From NCBI GenBank assembly GCA_964513565.1, contig CAZENE010000016.1, positions 7,617 to 71,616 on the forward strand: a stretch of 64,000 nt of DNA, given 5' to 3'. The notes beneath the pieces were generated by a model. That model was not told the DNA's origin and searched no databases. It saw nothing but the letters and a program-made list of their open reading frames with translations. The position numbers and the translations under genes were made by a program. This DNA comes from Delta-02 sp964513565 (lineage in GTDB: Bacteria > Desulfobacterota > Syntrophorhabdia > Syntrophorhabdales > Syntrophorhabdaceae). Shown one piece after another: positions 1 through 8,381 of this stretch; within the stretch, counting starts at the first letter, position 1, and every line of letters begins with the position of its first letter.

Positions 1-1003
1 CTCCTATAATATAGCAAAGGATGATGAGCCAGAGCAAAACCCAGTTGGGCAGGGCCAACTGGCTGATCCATCCTGCGATCTCAAAGGGGAGCCTCGTTAT
101 GGTTATAAAACGACCGAAGATAACCGCGCCGGCGACGATCATGAAAACCAGGCATGAGATGCGAAGTGTATCCACGATGGACCTGATAAAGCCGTCCCAT
201 GAGAGCTTTCTCCTTATAAGGCAGATGACAAGACCGAGGGTACAGCTCGCAGCGGCAGCCTCGGTGGCCGTCACGACACCCGTAAAGAGGGCATACATAA
301 TAATGCCGAAAAGAATGAGAATGTCTATGATATCCGGGAGTGCCTTGAAGCGTTCGCGCCATGTGCTTTTTTTGGCCTTCGGGCCCCAGTCGGGATGACG
401 CCAGCAGATATATCCTACAGTCCCTGCAATAGCTGCGGTAAGGATAGCGCTCGGGATAACATTCCCGAAAAATAATTTTCCTATTGATTGGCCTGTGTAT
501 AAGCCATATACAACGAGAACAATGCTGGGAGGGATCAGGACTCCCAGTGTTGCGCCCGCCGCAACGGACCCGGCGTTGAGCATCTGGTGGTAGTGATACT
601 TTTTCATCTCGGGTATCGCGACGGAACTCATCGTCGCCGCAGTAGCAGTATTGCTTCCGCTGATGGCGGAAAACGCAGCGCAAGCCATGATCGTCGTTAT
701 CGCCAGGCCTCCTTTGTAATGTCCGAACCATTTATGCGTGGCATTATAGAGGCCGTTATTATAGCCGGCATAATGGACAAATTCCCCGACAAGGATAAAC
801 ATTGGAATAACTGTCAGTCCGTAATTGGAGAAAATACTCCACATATCACCGCCGATCATTCCAAACGCGGCCTTGAAATTCGTTACGTATGCCACGCCGA
901 GAAAGCCTATGATAGCCATGGTGAAACCCGCGGGTATCCTGAGAAGAAACAGGGTAGCAAACATAATGATGATCCCGTATACGCCGATGATCGGTCCGTC
1001 CAT
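1..1003 (-). CDS. dctM: TRAP transporter large permease (DctM), truncated by window edge
   Basis: The frame is open from an ATG at 1003 to the window edge, about 334 codons; the family is usually near 430 residues, so the last quarter lies outside. The translation is a chain of hydrophobic segments with the family-typical stretches IPPSIVLVVYG and SGSNTATAATMSSVAIPEM, which mark the 12-TM DctM subunit. DctM carries out Na+-driven import of the solute delivered by DctP, in the inner membrane with DctQ. An AGGAGG sequence (complement of 1011-1016) lies inside the end of dctQ, and the start is two bases past the dctQ stop, so the two are translationally coupled. The order dctP-dctQ-dctM is the usual one. 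The substrate is probably a carboxylate used by the divergent catabolic operon. Confidence 0.93.
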   Translation of the reverse strand, partial: MDGPIIGVYGIIIMFATLFLLRIPAGFTMAIIGFLGVAYVTNFKAAFGMIGGDMWSIFSNYGLTVIPMFILVGEFVHYAGYNNGLYNATHKWFGHYKGGLAITTIMACAAFSAISGSNTATAATMSSVAIPEMKKYHYHQMLNAGSVAAGATLGVLIPPSIVLVVYGLYTGQSIGKLFFGNVIPSAILTAAIAGTVGYICWRHPDWGPKAKKSTWRERFKALPDIIDILILFGIIMYALFTGVVTATEAAAASCTLGLVICLIRRKLSWDGFIRSIVDTLRISCLVFMIVAGAVIFGRFITITRLPFEIAGWISQLALPNWVLLWLIILCYIIG

Positions 1004-1005
1004 CC

Positions 1006-1488
1006 CTAATCCTCCTCGTGGAACAGGTTTTTGAGAAACTGGATAAATGTTGTGACGGCGAGCATTATGAATCCTGCCGCTGTCATGAAAACATACGGAT
1101 GAAAAACGATCTTGAGCGTCTCGGAGACCTCCGAGGATTCCATTATCTTCATTCCCCAGACATAGAGCTGCCAGGCAACAATCCCGAAAAAGATGGTCAT
1201 TGCGATATACGCCACCTTATCTATGGCCTCTTTTGCCGCGGCGGGAAATTTCTGGGTCAGGATATCAACCACGATATGGTCTCTTCTCTTCTGCGTGTAA
1301 CCCAGGGCGAATGCAATGACGACAGCGCCCAGAAAAGAGACGATCTCGTATGTCCCCCTGAACGGCATGTGAAAGATCCTCAACACAACGTTTCCGGTGG
1401 CAAGCAGCATAAGCGAGAGAACGGCTATTCCGGCCAGAAAGAGCAGGATCTTATTGAAGAAGTTATTGACCACGTCCAGGTACTTCAT
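1006..1488 (-). CDS. dctQ: TRAP transporter small permease (DctQ)
   Basis: A protein of 160 residues, normal for DctQ, with four hydrophobic segments (roughly residues 12-32, 43-62, 85-108 and 125-148) and the loop GYTQKRRDHIVVDIL between segments 2 and 3 that is typical of the family. DctQ pairs with DctM in the inner membrane to couple the substrate-loaded DctP protein to ion-driven uptake. A GGAGG sits about five bases before the ATG (complement of 1495-1499). It lies between dctP and dctM on the minus strand. It is separated from dctP by a strong hairpin and by a palindrome that may be a second GntR-type operator, so dctQM may be expressed at a different level from dctP. Confidence 0.93.
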   Translation of the reverse strand: MKYLDVVNNFFNKILLFLAGIAVLSLMLLATGNVVLRIFHMPFRGTYEIVSFLGAVVIAFALGYTQKRRDHIVVDILTQKFPAAAKEAIDKVAYIAMTIFFGIVAWQLYVWGMKIMESSEVSETLKIVFHPYVFMTAAGFIMLAVTTFIQFLKNLFHEED

Positions 1489-1518
1489 ATACCCTCCTCA
1501 TGTCCGGTACGGATGAAA

Positions 1519-1534
1519 AGTATACTGTATACAA
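1519..1534. promoter_or_regulatory. Predicted GntR-type operator, dctP-dctQ gap
   Basis: The 16-mer AGTATACTGTATACAA occurs here and identically at 2987-3002, and its core TGTATACAA also occurs at 2893-2902. On the minus strand a TATACT (complement of 1519-1524) could be a weak -10 for dctQM, but I see no good -35. The likely ligand is the GntR/FCD protein at 10947-11663; that assignment is inferred from co-location. Confidence 0.55.
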
Positions 1535-1547
1535 AATGGATGGACTA

Positions 1548-1580
1548 AACAAACCGGGGCCAGTTCGGCCCCGGTTTGTT
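1548..1580 (-). terminator. Intercistronic hairpin between dctP and dctQ
   Basis: A perfect 14-bp inverted repeat (1548-1561 with 1567-1580, five-base loop AGTTC) lies just after the dctP stop. On the minus strand the stem ends in TTTGTT, a poor U-tract, so it looks more like a partial terminator or 3'-end stabiliser that keeps the binding-protein mRNA abundant than a full stop. Confidence 0.7.
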
Positions 1581-1584
1581 ATGG

Positions 1585-2622
1585 TCATTTATTTTTAAAC
1601 TGTTTTTCGTATTTGTCCCTCAGCATATAAGCATCCTTGATGATCTTATCGCCGGGGAGTCCTTTGCCGTTCATGCGTTTGATGTAATCGTCGATCATGG
1701 GCTTTGTAAGCTTCGGGATCTCGGCTATCTCCGAGGCAGGCAGCTTGATCAGCTGGAGTTTGTATTTCTGCTGTGACCATTTCACCGCCTCGAGGACATG
1801 GTCATCGACATATTTACCGGTCCACTCCGCCTGCTCGCGCCTGAGGTCATCAAGTACTTTCTTTACATCGGCAGGCAGTGAATTCCATTTTTCCTTGTTC
1901 ATTACGACTGCGAATGTCACAACGAACAAGTTGGTCTCCGTGGCATAAGGGGTATAAGCGGCGAAGTTGAAATCTTGAAGGATCTCCATCGATGAAACGA
2001 CGCCTTTTACGACACCTTTCTGGAGTGCTTCAGGCGTATCCGACTGAGGCATTGCTATCGGGATGGCACCAAGTCGTTTGACGGCTTCGGCGCCGGTGCC
2101 GGATACCCTAAGCTCCATTCCCTTGAGGTCCTTTAAGGATTTGACCGGTTTCGTGGTCATGAAATCCGCAGGCGGACATGTAAAAACCGTGAGCAGCTTT
2201 ACTTTATCAAATTCCTGGGGATATTTCTCGAGAAGGTCATACAGGGCAAGGCTTGCGGCTTTTGCGCTGGTAAACCCAAGCGGGAGATCAATCGCCTCGG
2301 ATACCGGGAAGCGGCCCGGCTGGTAGCTCATCGCGAAATTGCCGATGTTTGCGGTTCCGGCGATGACACCGTCAAAGATATTCTTGGCGGGGAGAAGCGT
2401 TCCGCCCGGGAACGTCTGGACCTTTACCTTGCCATTCGTTCTTTTCTCGACCTCTTTCGCCCATCGTTCCATCTGAACAGACGGAAATGTCTTTGCGGGT
2501 GGAAAATTGGCATAGGTCAGAGTGATTTTCGTCTGGCTCTGAAGATTGCCGTTGCAAATAAGGAACGCACCTGAAAGAACCACCACTAAACCAAGAATAA
2601 ATAGAGATTTCTTGCCCTTCAT
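1585..2622 (-). CDS. dctP: TRAP transporter solute-binding protein (DctP)
   Basis: The protein has 345 residues. The N-terminus has a short basic stretch and a hydrophobic core (about residues 6-25), a signal peptide for export to the periplasm. The mature part follows the DctP fold, with FPGGTLLPAKNIFDGV and LKGMELRVSGTG; Arg172 of the latter is at the place of the conserved arginine that salt-bridges the substrate carboxylate in this family. The start at 2622 is preceded by AAAAGGGGGTT. The longer frame beginning at 2850 has no signal peptide and was rejected. It is the first gene of dctPQM, transcribed away from the CoA-transferase operon under what looks like shared control. This suggests it captures the organic acid that the neighbouring operon degrades. 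Confidence 0.93.
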   Translation of the reverse strand: MKGKKSLFILGLVVVLSGAFLICNGNLQSQTKITLTYANFPPAKTFPSVQMERWAKEVEKRTNGKVKVQTFPGGTLLPAKNIFDGVIAGTANIGNFAMSYQPGRFPVSEAIDLPLGFTSAKAASLALYDLLEKYPQEFDKVKLLTVFTCPPADFMTTKPVKSLKDLKGMELRVSGTGAEAVKRLGAIPIAMPQSDTPEALQKGVVKGVVSSMEILQDFNFAAYTPYATETNLFVVTFAVVMNKEKWNSLPADVKKVLDDLRREQAEWTGKYVDDHVLEAVKWSQQKYKLQLIKLPASEIAEIPKLTKPMIDDYIKRMNGKGLPGDKIIKDAYMLRDKYEKQFKNK

Positions 2623-2891
2623 AACAACCCCCTTTTCTTTTTTTGACCATATAAACAGGCCAGTAAAAACAGCTGAGTAAAGATCCAAGCTAATTGTGCG
2701 GGAGATGAAAAACCAGGACGGCAGGCGAGCGAAACGAGATGAATCCAATATCCGGTCCGAAACGATTGAATCCCGAGGGTTACCACCCGTTCCCCCTGAA
2801 ACCCTTAAAAAGAGGGTTTTCTTACGTTTCGTGAATTGATACCAACTCATGGCGGTTACAGCCAGTTTGCTTCCCGAAGCTCTTATTTACT

Positions 2892-2919
2892 ATTGTATAC
2901 AAAATCCCAAAAATGACAA
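2892..2919 (-). promoter_or_regulatory. dctP promoter with overlapping operator
   Basis: On the minus strand TTGTCA (complement of 2914-2919), a 16-bp spacer and TACAAT (complement of 2892-2897) form a sigma-70-like promoter. The -10 lies inside the palindrome TTGTATACAA (2893-2902), so a bound repressor would block it directly. Transcription would start near 2885, giving a leader of about 260 nt before dctP; I see no gene in that leader. Confidence 0.6.
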
Positions 2920-2945
2920 TCGAAAAAATATTTAAAAAATATTGC

Positions 2946-2975
2946 TTGACAATTAAATTTGGCATTTACTATTAT
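2946..2975 (+). promoter_or_regulatory. Promoter of the large catabolic operon
   Basis: TTGACA at 2946-2951, an 18-bp spacer and TATTAT at 2970-2975 point towards the CoA-transferase gene at 3097. The predicted start, near 2982, is immediately followed by the operator at 2987-3002. The stretch 2623-3096 holds no gene, only these divergent signals. Confidence 0.6.
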
Positions 2976-2986
2976 TGACCCTAAAG

Positions 2987-3002
2987 AGTATACTGTATAC
3001 AA
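2987..3002. promoter_or_regulatory. Predicted GntR-type operator of the catabolic operon
   Basis: AGTATACTGTATACAA, identical over 16 bases to 1519-1534. It lies just downstream of the predicted +1, a position where a bound repressor blocks elongation or open-complex formation. The likely ligand is the GntR/FCD protein encoded in the operon (inference). Confidence 0.6.
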
Positions 3003-3096
3003 TAGATTTCATGTCAAGGAAAAAAATGATCTGCATTTCATTTGCCGGCACTTGGATTTGTGATACCGGTATCAGCATACATTGAAGGAGGTTTCG

Positions 3097-4284
3097 ATGG
3101 ATGTTTTTAAAAAAATGACAATGCTGTCGCTGGAGCAGGCAACAGTTCTTCCCTACCTCAGTTATCGCCTTGCAATGGACGGAATGAACATAATCAGGCT
3201 TGAGCATCCCGTATACGGCGATCCGAACCGGGTGATCGGCGAGAACAGGCTCGGCGAAGAGAAGATGAACACGTATTTCATGGCCATCAACTCTGGCAAA
3301 AAGTGCGTGACCCTCGACCTCGGGTCGCCTGAAGGCAGAGACATCCTGAAAGACCTCATAGTCAAGCTCAATGTCGATATTTTTGCTACGAACCAGCTTC
3401 CGCGGAATTATGAAAAACTCGGCATAGACCACGCTGCTCTCAAATCGGCAAAGCCTGATATCATATGGGTGGGGGTGACTGGGTTCGGGCCCGATAGCAA
3501 CGAAGCGGCATACGACCCCATCCTTCAGGCACGCGGCGGACTGATGGAACTGACCGGAGAGGCCGGCAAGGACCCGCAGGTTGTCGGTATCCCGCTCCCC
3601 GACATGGGCACGAGCGAACATGCTTACGGCCTTATAATGAAGGCCCTCGTCGAGCGGGCCATAACGGGGCAGGGGAGCCGAATAGATGTATCGATGTTCA
3701 TGTCGACGACGTCATGGCTCACGGTGCCGATCACTCTTACAAAATCTTTCGGGAACAAGATCACGCGCAGGGGGAACACCCATGAGTTTTTCGCTCCTGT
3801 GTCCGTCTATGAGACAAAAGACGGCTACGTCTATATTGCCGTAGGAAACGACCGCCAGTTCGCCTCGATGACCCAGCTTCCGGGTTTCGGGAAACTGGCG
3901 AAGCCCGAGTATGAGAAAAACAAGGGCCGCATCAAGGACGTGAAGAACTTGAACGACATGATCAATGAATGCACGCGGCAAAAGACAACCGCGGAAATGA
4001 TAGATATATGTAATAAGGCAACGATAGCCATATCGAAGGTCAATACTGTCGAAGAGGTCATTGAGGACACGTACGTGAAGGGCGTAATGCTTTCTGCGAA
4101 GGACCCGAAGACGGGGACACAGATCTGGATGGCGCCTCCGCCGTTCATGACGCCATTCCTCAAGGCATCAAACCGAGAGATGACATTTCCTCCGAGGTTC
4201 GGAGAAAACAATGCCGAGATCTACGGAAAGATCGGATATTCAGACGAGAAACTGGCCGGGTTAAAGAACAAGGGAGTCATATAG
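3097..4284 (+). CDS. Family III CoA-transferase (CaiB/BaiF type)
   Basis: A protein of 395 residues, the usual size for family III CoA-transferases, which move CoA from a donor thioester such as succinyl-CoA to an organic acid. Family stretches seen are GKKCVTLDLGSPEGRDIL near residues 67-84, VTGFGPD near 127 and GIPLPDMGT near 164. Asp169 is at the position of the catalytic aspartate (Asp169 in formyl-CoA transferase). An ATG at 3097 with AAGGAGG five bases upstream is chosen over an in-frame TTG at 3082 that would overlap the ribosome site. It is the first gene of the operon. By analogy with the phenylsuccinyl-CoA transferase of anaerobic auxin degradation it may activate an aryl-succinate-type acid; the exact substrate cannot be read from sequence. 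Confidence 0.9.
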   Translation: MDVFKKMTMLSLEQATVLPYLSYRLAMDGMNIIRLEHPVYGDPNRVIGENRLGEEKMNTYFMAINSGKKCVTLDLGSPEGRDILKDLIVKLNVDIFATNQLPRNYEKLGIDHAALKSAKPDIIWVGVTGFGPDSNEAAYDPILQARGGLMELTGEAGKDPQVVGIPLPDMGTSEHAYGLIMKALVERAITGQGSRIDVSMFMSTTSWLTVPITLTKSFGNKITRRGNTHEFFAPVSVYETKDGYVYIAVGNDRQFASMTQLPGFGKLAKPEYEKNKGRIKDVKNLNDMINECTRQKTTAEMIDICNKATIAISKVNTVEEVIEDTYVKGVMLSAKDPKTGTQIWMAPPPFMTPFLKASNREMTFPPRFGENNAEIYGKIGYSDEKLAGLKNKGVI

Positions 4285-4307
4285 CCTCAACTGTTTAAGA
4301 GGCCTGC

Positions 4308-5258
4308 ATGAGCATCGTCGATGACATCCTGAACGGGAACGAGCAGAGCGCGGCCCGGCTGATCACCAGCATCGAGAATGGTGACACCGATGCATATCGG
4401 GAACTTGCTGTTCTCTTTTCCCGTTCCGGCACCTCCCACATCATCGGCGTCACGGGACCCGCAGGAGCGGGCAAGAGCACACTGGCGGGACGCCTCGCCG
4501 TGGAAATGAGGAGCCGGGGAAGGCATGTGGGGATAATCGCAACCGACCCTTCAAGCATAAGCGGGCGAGGTGCATTCCTCGGGGACCGTCTCCGGATGAA
4601 AGATGCCGAGGAGCAGGACATTTTTATCCGATCGATGGCCCACCGCGCATATCCGGGAGGCGTCGCCAAAGCAACTGCGGCGGCGGCTTATATCATGGAA
4701 GGTCTCGGCAAGGACTGCATAATCATGGAAAGCATAGGCGCCGGCCAGTCCGATAAGGACCTTTTTTTCCTGTGCGATACCGTGATCACAGTCTTTACGC
4801 CGGAATACGGCGACGACATTCAACTCTTTAAAGCAGGTCTCATGGAGATCGGGGACATCATTGTCCTTAATAAATCGGACAAACCCGGTGCAGACAACGC
4901 CATGCGCGAGATTGGGATCGCCGCTGACCGCACCGTACGATCGAATGGATGGCATGTTCCTGTCATTGCCGCAGAGGCCGTAAGCGGAACGGGGCTGGTG
5001 TCCCTCGCGGATGCCGTCGAATCCCATCGCCTCCTGGCCCAGGGAAGTGATAATGTTTCCCAGCGTAAAGCCGAACATCTCGAGGCTTTTCTGACCGCGC
5101 TTCTCAAAGAGGAATTATGGGAAAAAGTATCCGGCAGGATCATGTCCCACGATGTGTACAAGGAAATCTCGAATGAGGTCCTGTCCGGGAAGATAGACCC
5201 GTACAGCGCCGTTCATATCATACTTGAAAGGTTGGAGCGTGAATGGATTTCTCATTGA
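4308..5258 (+). CDS. meaB: MeaB/ArgK-type GTPase, chaperone of a B12 mutase
   Basis: A G3E-family GTPase of 316 residues. The P-loop GVTGPAGAGKSTL is near residues 45-57, the second metal-binding Asp is in IATDPSSISGRGAFLGDRLRM, and the base-recognition motif LNKSD is near 186. MeaB proteins load adenosylcobalamin on, and protect, methylmalonyl-CoA mutase and relatives; a mutase is encoded in the same operon at 11696-13737. The reading frame ends 16 bases inside the next gene (start 5243), so translation is coupled. Its place between the CoA-transferase and the dehydrogenases shows the mutase reaction belongs to the same pathway as these enzymes. Confidence 0.92.
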   Translation: MSIVDDILNGNEQSAARLITSIENGDTDAYRELAVLFSRSGTSHIIGVTGPAGAGKSTLAGRLAVEMRSRGRHVGIIATDPSSISGRGAFLGDRLRMKDAEEQDIFIRSMAHRAYPGGVAKATAAAAYIMEGLGKDCIIMESIGAGQSDKDLFFLCDTVITVFTPEYGDDIQLFKAGLMEIGDIIVLNKSDKPGADNAMREIGIAADRTVRSNGWHVPVIAAEAVSGTGLVSLADAVESHRLLAQGSDNVSQRKAEHLEAFLTALLKEELWEKVSGRIMSHDVYKEISNEVLSGKIDPYSAVHIILERLEREWISH

Positions 5259-6403
5259 CCAGGGAGCAGAAATTCTTCAAAGGGCAGGTATCGCGCGCGC
5301 TTGAGCGCATCGTCGCACCGTTCACAGATTCGATAGACAGAAGCGATACATTCCCGAGAGAACTGTTTAGCGAACTCGGCGCCCTGGGTTATTACGGAAT
5401 ACGTTATCCGTCGGATATCGGCGGTATGGGGGCCGACTGCGTATCTTTCACCATACTGGCGGAGGAGCTTGCCCGAGTTTCGATGGGATTTGCGGCCATC
5501 GTTACCATGCAATGTCTTATGGGCACTGATTTCGTATTCAGATTCGGAAATGATGAACAGAAGAAAAAATATCTTATTCCAGCAATAAGGGGAGATAAGA
5601 TCGGTACGATAGCATTTACCGAGCCTGACTGCGGGTCCGACCTTGGCGGCATCAAGACACGTGCCGTGAAGAACGGCAGGGGGTACATACTAACTGGCCG
5701 CAAGCTATGGATCACGGATGGCGATGTCGCGGATTTTGTGACCGTTGCCGCCACAACCGATCCGGGAAAACGGCTCGGGGGATTAGGTTTCTTCCTCGTC
5801 GAGAAAGGCACTCCCGGTTTTTCCACAGGACAGAAGATCGAGAAAATATCGGCCCGGGGTGCGGCTACCATGGAGCTTATTTTTGACGAATGCCAGGTTC
5901 CCGCGGAAAGCCTTATGGGTGAGGAAGGAAAGGGCGCGAAATACCTGAGCGATATATTGAGCGAGATCCGGATCATGATCGCCGGGTTGGGGCTTGGCCT
6001 TGCGAAAGGCTCTTTTATGGCGGGCCTCAATTATGCGCGGCAGCGCGAGGCATTCGGAAAGCCTATCGGAAAATTTCAGCTCATTGAAGAAAAGCTGGCT
6101 GAGATGGAGGTAAGGATAAAGGCCGCGGAACTTTTAACCTATTACGCAGCATGGCTCAACGACAAAGGGAGACTTAGTGGGAAAGACGCCGCTATTGCAA
6201 AACTGTATTCGACAGAAGCTGCGTGTTATGTCGTTGACGAAGTGTCGCGGATCCATGGAGCCTACGGACTTGCCCAGGAATACCCGGCCCAGCGGTATTT
6301 CCGTGACGGCCGGTTCCTGCTCTTCGGCGGCGGGACATCGGAGATATTAAAGACGATAATTGCAAAGGAAACAATGAAGAGATCCGATTTCGAGATCAAC
6401 TGA
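5243..6403 (+). CDS. Acyl-CoA dehydrogenase, first copy
   Basis: A protein of 386 residues with the three acyl-CoA dehydrogenase domains. The FAD-binding stretch is AFTEPDCGSDLGGIKTRA, the middle-domain stretch is GRKLWITDG, and the C-terminal stretch is ARQREAFGKPIGKFQLIEEK. It would oxidise a CoA thioester and pass electrons to the ETF encoded downstream. In the usual catalytic motif (YEGT) the glutamate is replaced: this protein reads LLFGGGTSEIL. A Glu is present in ILSEIRIM, one residue off the position of the alternative base in isovaleryl-CoA dehydrogenase. The start overlaps meaB by 16 bp and has GGAG upstream. It and the next gene are paralogues, similar through most of their length. 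In an auxin-like pathway one of them could be an oxidative decarboxylase such as benzylmalonyl-CoA dehydrogenase (inference). Confidence 0.93.
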   Translation: MDFSLTREQKFFKGQVSRALERIVAPFTDSIDRSDTFPRELFSELGALGYYGIRYPSDIGGMGADCVSFTILAEELARVSMGFAAIVTMQCLMGTDFVFRFGNDEQKKKYLIPAIRGDKIGTIAFTEPDCGSDLGGIKTRAVKNGRGYILTGRKLWITDGDVADFVTVAATTDPGKRLGGLGFFLVEKGTPGFSTGQKIEKISARGAATMELIFDECQVPAESLMGEEGKGAKYLSDILSEIRIMIAGLGLGLAKGSFMAGLNYARQREAFGKPIGKFQLIEEKLAEMEVRIKAAELLTYYAAWLNDKGRLSGKDAAIAKLYSTEAACYVVDEVSRIHGAYGLAQEYPAQRYFRDGRFLLFGGGTSEILKTIIAKETMKRSDFEIN

Positions 6404-6414
6404 AGGAGGGGTTT

Positions 6415-7563
6415 ATGAATTTTGCCTTTACGGAGGAGCAGGAATTCTTCAAGAAGATCATAACTGATACAGTTGACAGGATGGTCGTGCCAAAGGCACG
6501 GGAAATCGATGAGAAGGATGAGTTCCCCCGGGAATTGTGGAATGATTTCACGAAACTCGGGTACCTCGGCCTGCGTTATCCCGAAGAGATAGGGGGAATG
6601 AACGCCGACCCGGTAACCGCAATGATCTTCTACGAACAGATCGCGCGCGGCTCGGTCGGTTTTGCCCAGGGCGTTATTATGAACATCCTGATGGGAACAT
6701 ATTTCATCTACCGCTTTGGGTCAGATGCTATTAAGGAACGTTGCCTGTACCCGGCCATGAAGGGCGAAAAGGTCTCGACAATGTGTTTTACGGAGGACCA
6801 GTCCGGGTCCGACCTTTCCGCCACACGCACGACCGCCGTGAAAGACGGTAACGAGTGGGTCCTAAACGGCACCAAGATGTGGATAACGAACGGTCCCGTC
6901 GCCGATTTTGCAACTGTCCTCGCCACAACCGACCTATCGCTCGGTGCGAAAGGCCTCAATTTCTTTCTGGTGGAGAAAGGGACACCGGGTTTTTCTCCGG
7001 GACAGGTCATCGATAAACTGGGATGCCGCGGCACTGTTACCGGGGAGCTTGTCTTTGATAATGTAAGGGTTCCGGAAGAGAACCTCCTCGGCAAGGAGCT
7101 TAACAAAGGCGTGGAATACCTCGCTGAGATCCTTGACGAGGTCCGGGTCATGACAGGCGCGATGGCGATGGGCATAGCCCAGGCGGCCTACGACGAGGGG
7201 CTTGAATATGCCCGCAAGAGGATAGCATTTGGGAAGCCGATCGGCAACTACCAGCTTATCAGGGCAAAATTCGCCGATATGGCGACCGAGATGGAGGCGT
7301 CGAGGCTGCTTATCTATTCCGCTGCGTGGAAGATGAAGGAAAATTTGCCGAGCCGTATCGAGGCAGCAATGGCAAAGATGTTTGCGACGGAGACATGCTG
7401 TAAGGTCGTTGATGAGGTGACCAGGATCTGGGGAGCGAACGCATTTGCCAATGAATACAACCCGCAGCGTCATTTCAGGGACGCGCGCTTCCTCCTTTAC
7501 GGAGGCGGCACGCACGAAATACTAAAGGATTTTATGGGAAGGCTCCTGATCGGCAAAGCATGA
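6415..7563 (+). CDS. Acyl-CoA dehydrogenase, second copy
   Basis: A protein of 382 residues, paralogous to the preceding gene, with CFTEDQSGSDLSATRT, GTKMWITNG and ARKRIAFGKPIGNYQLIRAK at the expected places. It again lacks the standard catalytic glutamate and reads LLYGGGTHEIL. A Glu lies in ILDEVRVM. GAAGGAGGGG before the ATG at 6415 is a strong ribosome site, 11 bases after the previous stop. Two tandem acyl-CoA dehydrogenases may form a hetero-oligomer or act at two oxidation steps; the sequence does not decide. Electrons would go to EtfAB and FixCX directly downstream. Confidence 0.93.
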   Translation: MNFAFTEEQEFFKKIITDTVDRMVVPKAREIDEKDEFPRELWNDFTKLGYLGLRYPEEIGGMNADPVTAMIFYEQIARGSVGFAQGVIMNILMGTYFIYRFGSDAIKERCLYPAMKGEKVSTMCFTEDQSGSDLSATRTTAVKDGNEWVLNGTKMWITNGPVADFATVLATTDLSLGAKGLNFFLVEKGTPGFSPGQVIDKLGCRGTVTGELVFDNVRVPEENLLGKELNKGVEYLAEILDEVRVMTGAMAMGIAQAAYDEGLEYARKRIAFGKPIGNYQLIRAKFADMATEMEASRLLIYSAAWKMKENLPSRIEAAMAKMFATETCCKVVDEVTRIWGANAFANEYNPQRHFRDARFLLYGGGTHEILKDFMGRLLIGKA

Positions 7564-7600
7564 GTTGTCTTCATTTTGAAGGATGACGAGGTGAAAGGAA

Positions 7601-8371
7601 ATGAACATCGCAGTTCTCATAAAACAGGTTCCGGACCCGGAAGCACTGGTGGAGATAGGGACAGGCGGGAAAGATCTTAATATTGAGCCAAAGTTCGCAA
7701 TTAATATCTTCGACGAATTCGCCATTGAAGAAGCCATACGGTTGAAAGAGAAACACGGGGGTGCGGTGAAGGTCATCTGTCTCGGGGGACCGAAAGCGAT
7801 AGAGGCGCTGCGCACCGCGATCGCAATGGGCGCGGACGAGGCCGCCCTTATCGAGGACGGGTCGTTTGCCACGCGGGACGGCTACAATACGGCGTTGGTG
7901 TTGAGCCAGGCCCTTAAGAAGGAGACCTTCGATGTCATTCTTTGCGGGCGACAGGCTATAGACGAGGACCGGGGAGAGGTGCCGCAGATGGTGGCCCAGT
8001 TTCTCGGACTGCCTCATGTCGGTGTTATCGTAAAGCTTGATCTAGCGGATGGAAAAGCGACCGCCGAATCTGCCCTTGAAGGCGTGGCCGAGGTTATAGA
8101 GGTGGGGCTTCCAGCGGTCTTTACAGCGCAGAAAGGCCTCAATGAACCGCGTGTCCCTCTCATTACCGGAGTTATGAAAGCCATGAAGGTTCAGATACCG
8201 AGAATTACGATCGACGACCTGGGAATGCCGAAGGATGCGCAGCCCAAGACAACCGTCCTGAGGTACCTGCCGCCGAAGAAGCGGCCGGCCGTGCGGTTTA
8301 TCGAGGGAGAACCCGGTGAGGCAGCGGTGGAGATCGTACGGATCCTCGTCGATGTCGAGAGGGCCATATAG
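7601..8371 (+). CDS. etfB: Electron transfer flavoprotein, beta subunit
   Basis: A protein of 256 residues, normal for EtfB/FixA. It begins MNIAVLIKQVPDPEA, typical of the family, and has DVILCGRQAIDEDRGEVPQ near residue 108 and the ETF beta signature region VEVGLPAVFTAQKGLNEPR. EtfB with EtfA accepts electrons from acyl-CoA dehydrogenases through FAD. It is followed after 10 bases by etfA and then by fixC and fixX, the order of the fix-type systems. Whether this ETF is a simple carrier or a bifurcating one cannot be settled by eye. Confidence 0.93.
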   Translation: MNIAVLIKQVPDPEALVEIGTGGKDLNIEPKFAINIFDEFAIEEAIRLKEKHGGAVKVICLGGPKAIEALRTAIAMGADEAALIEDGSFATRDGYNTALVLSQALKKETFDVILCGRQAIDEDRGEVPQMVAQFLGLPHVGVIVKLDLADGKATAESALEGVAEVIEVGLPAVFTAQKGLNEPRVPLITGVMKAMKVQIPRITIDDLGMPKDAQPKTTVLRYLPPKKRPAVRFIEGEPGEAAVEIVRILVDVERAI

Positions 8372-8381
8372 GGAGGCTCAG

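Noticed and set aside
81..731. Minus-strand open frame over dctM
   Set aside because: Wrong frame; the real dctM frame from 1003 is open to the window edge and carries DctM motifs.
2799..2819. AAACCCT/AGGGTTT hairpin in the dctP leader
   Set aside because: A 7-bp stem; on the minus strand no U-run follows, so no terminator or attenuator can be claimed.
2623..2850. Longer dctP start at 2850
   Set aside because: It would put 76 residues before a good signal peptide and remove the strong ribosome site at 2622.
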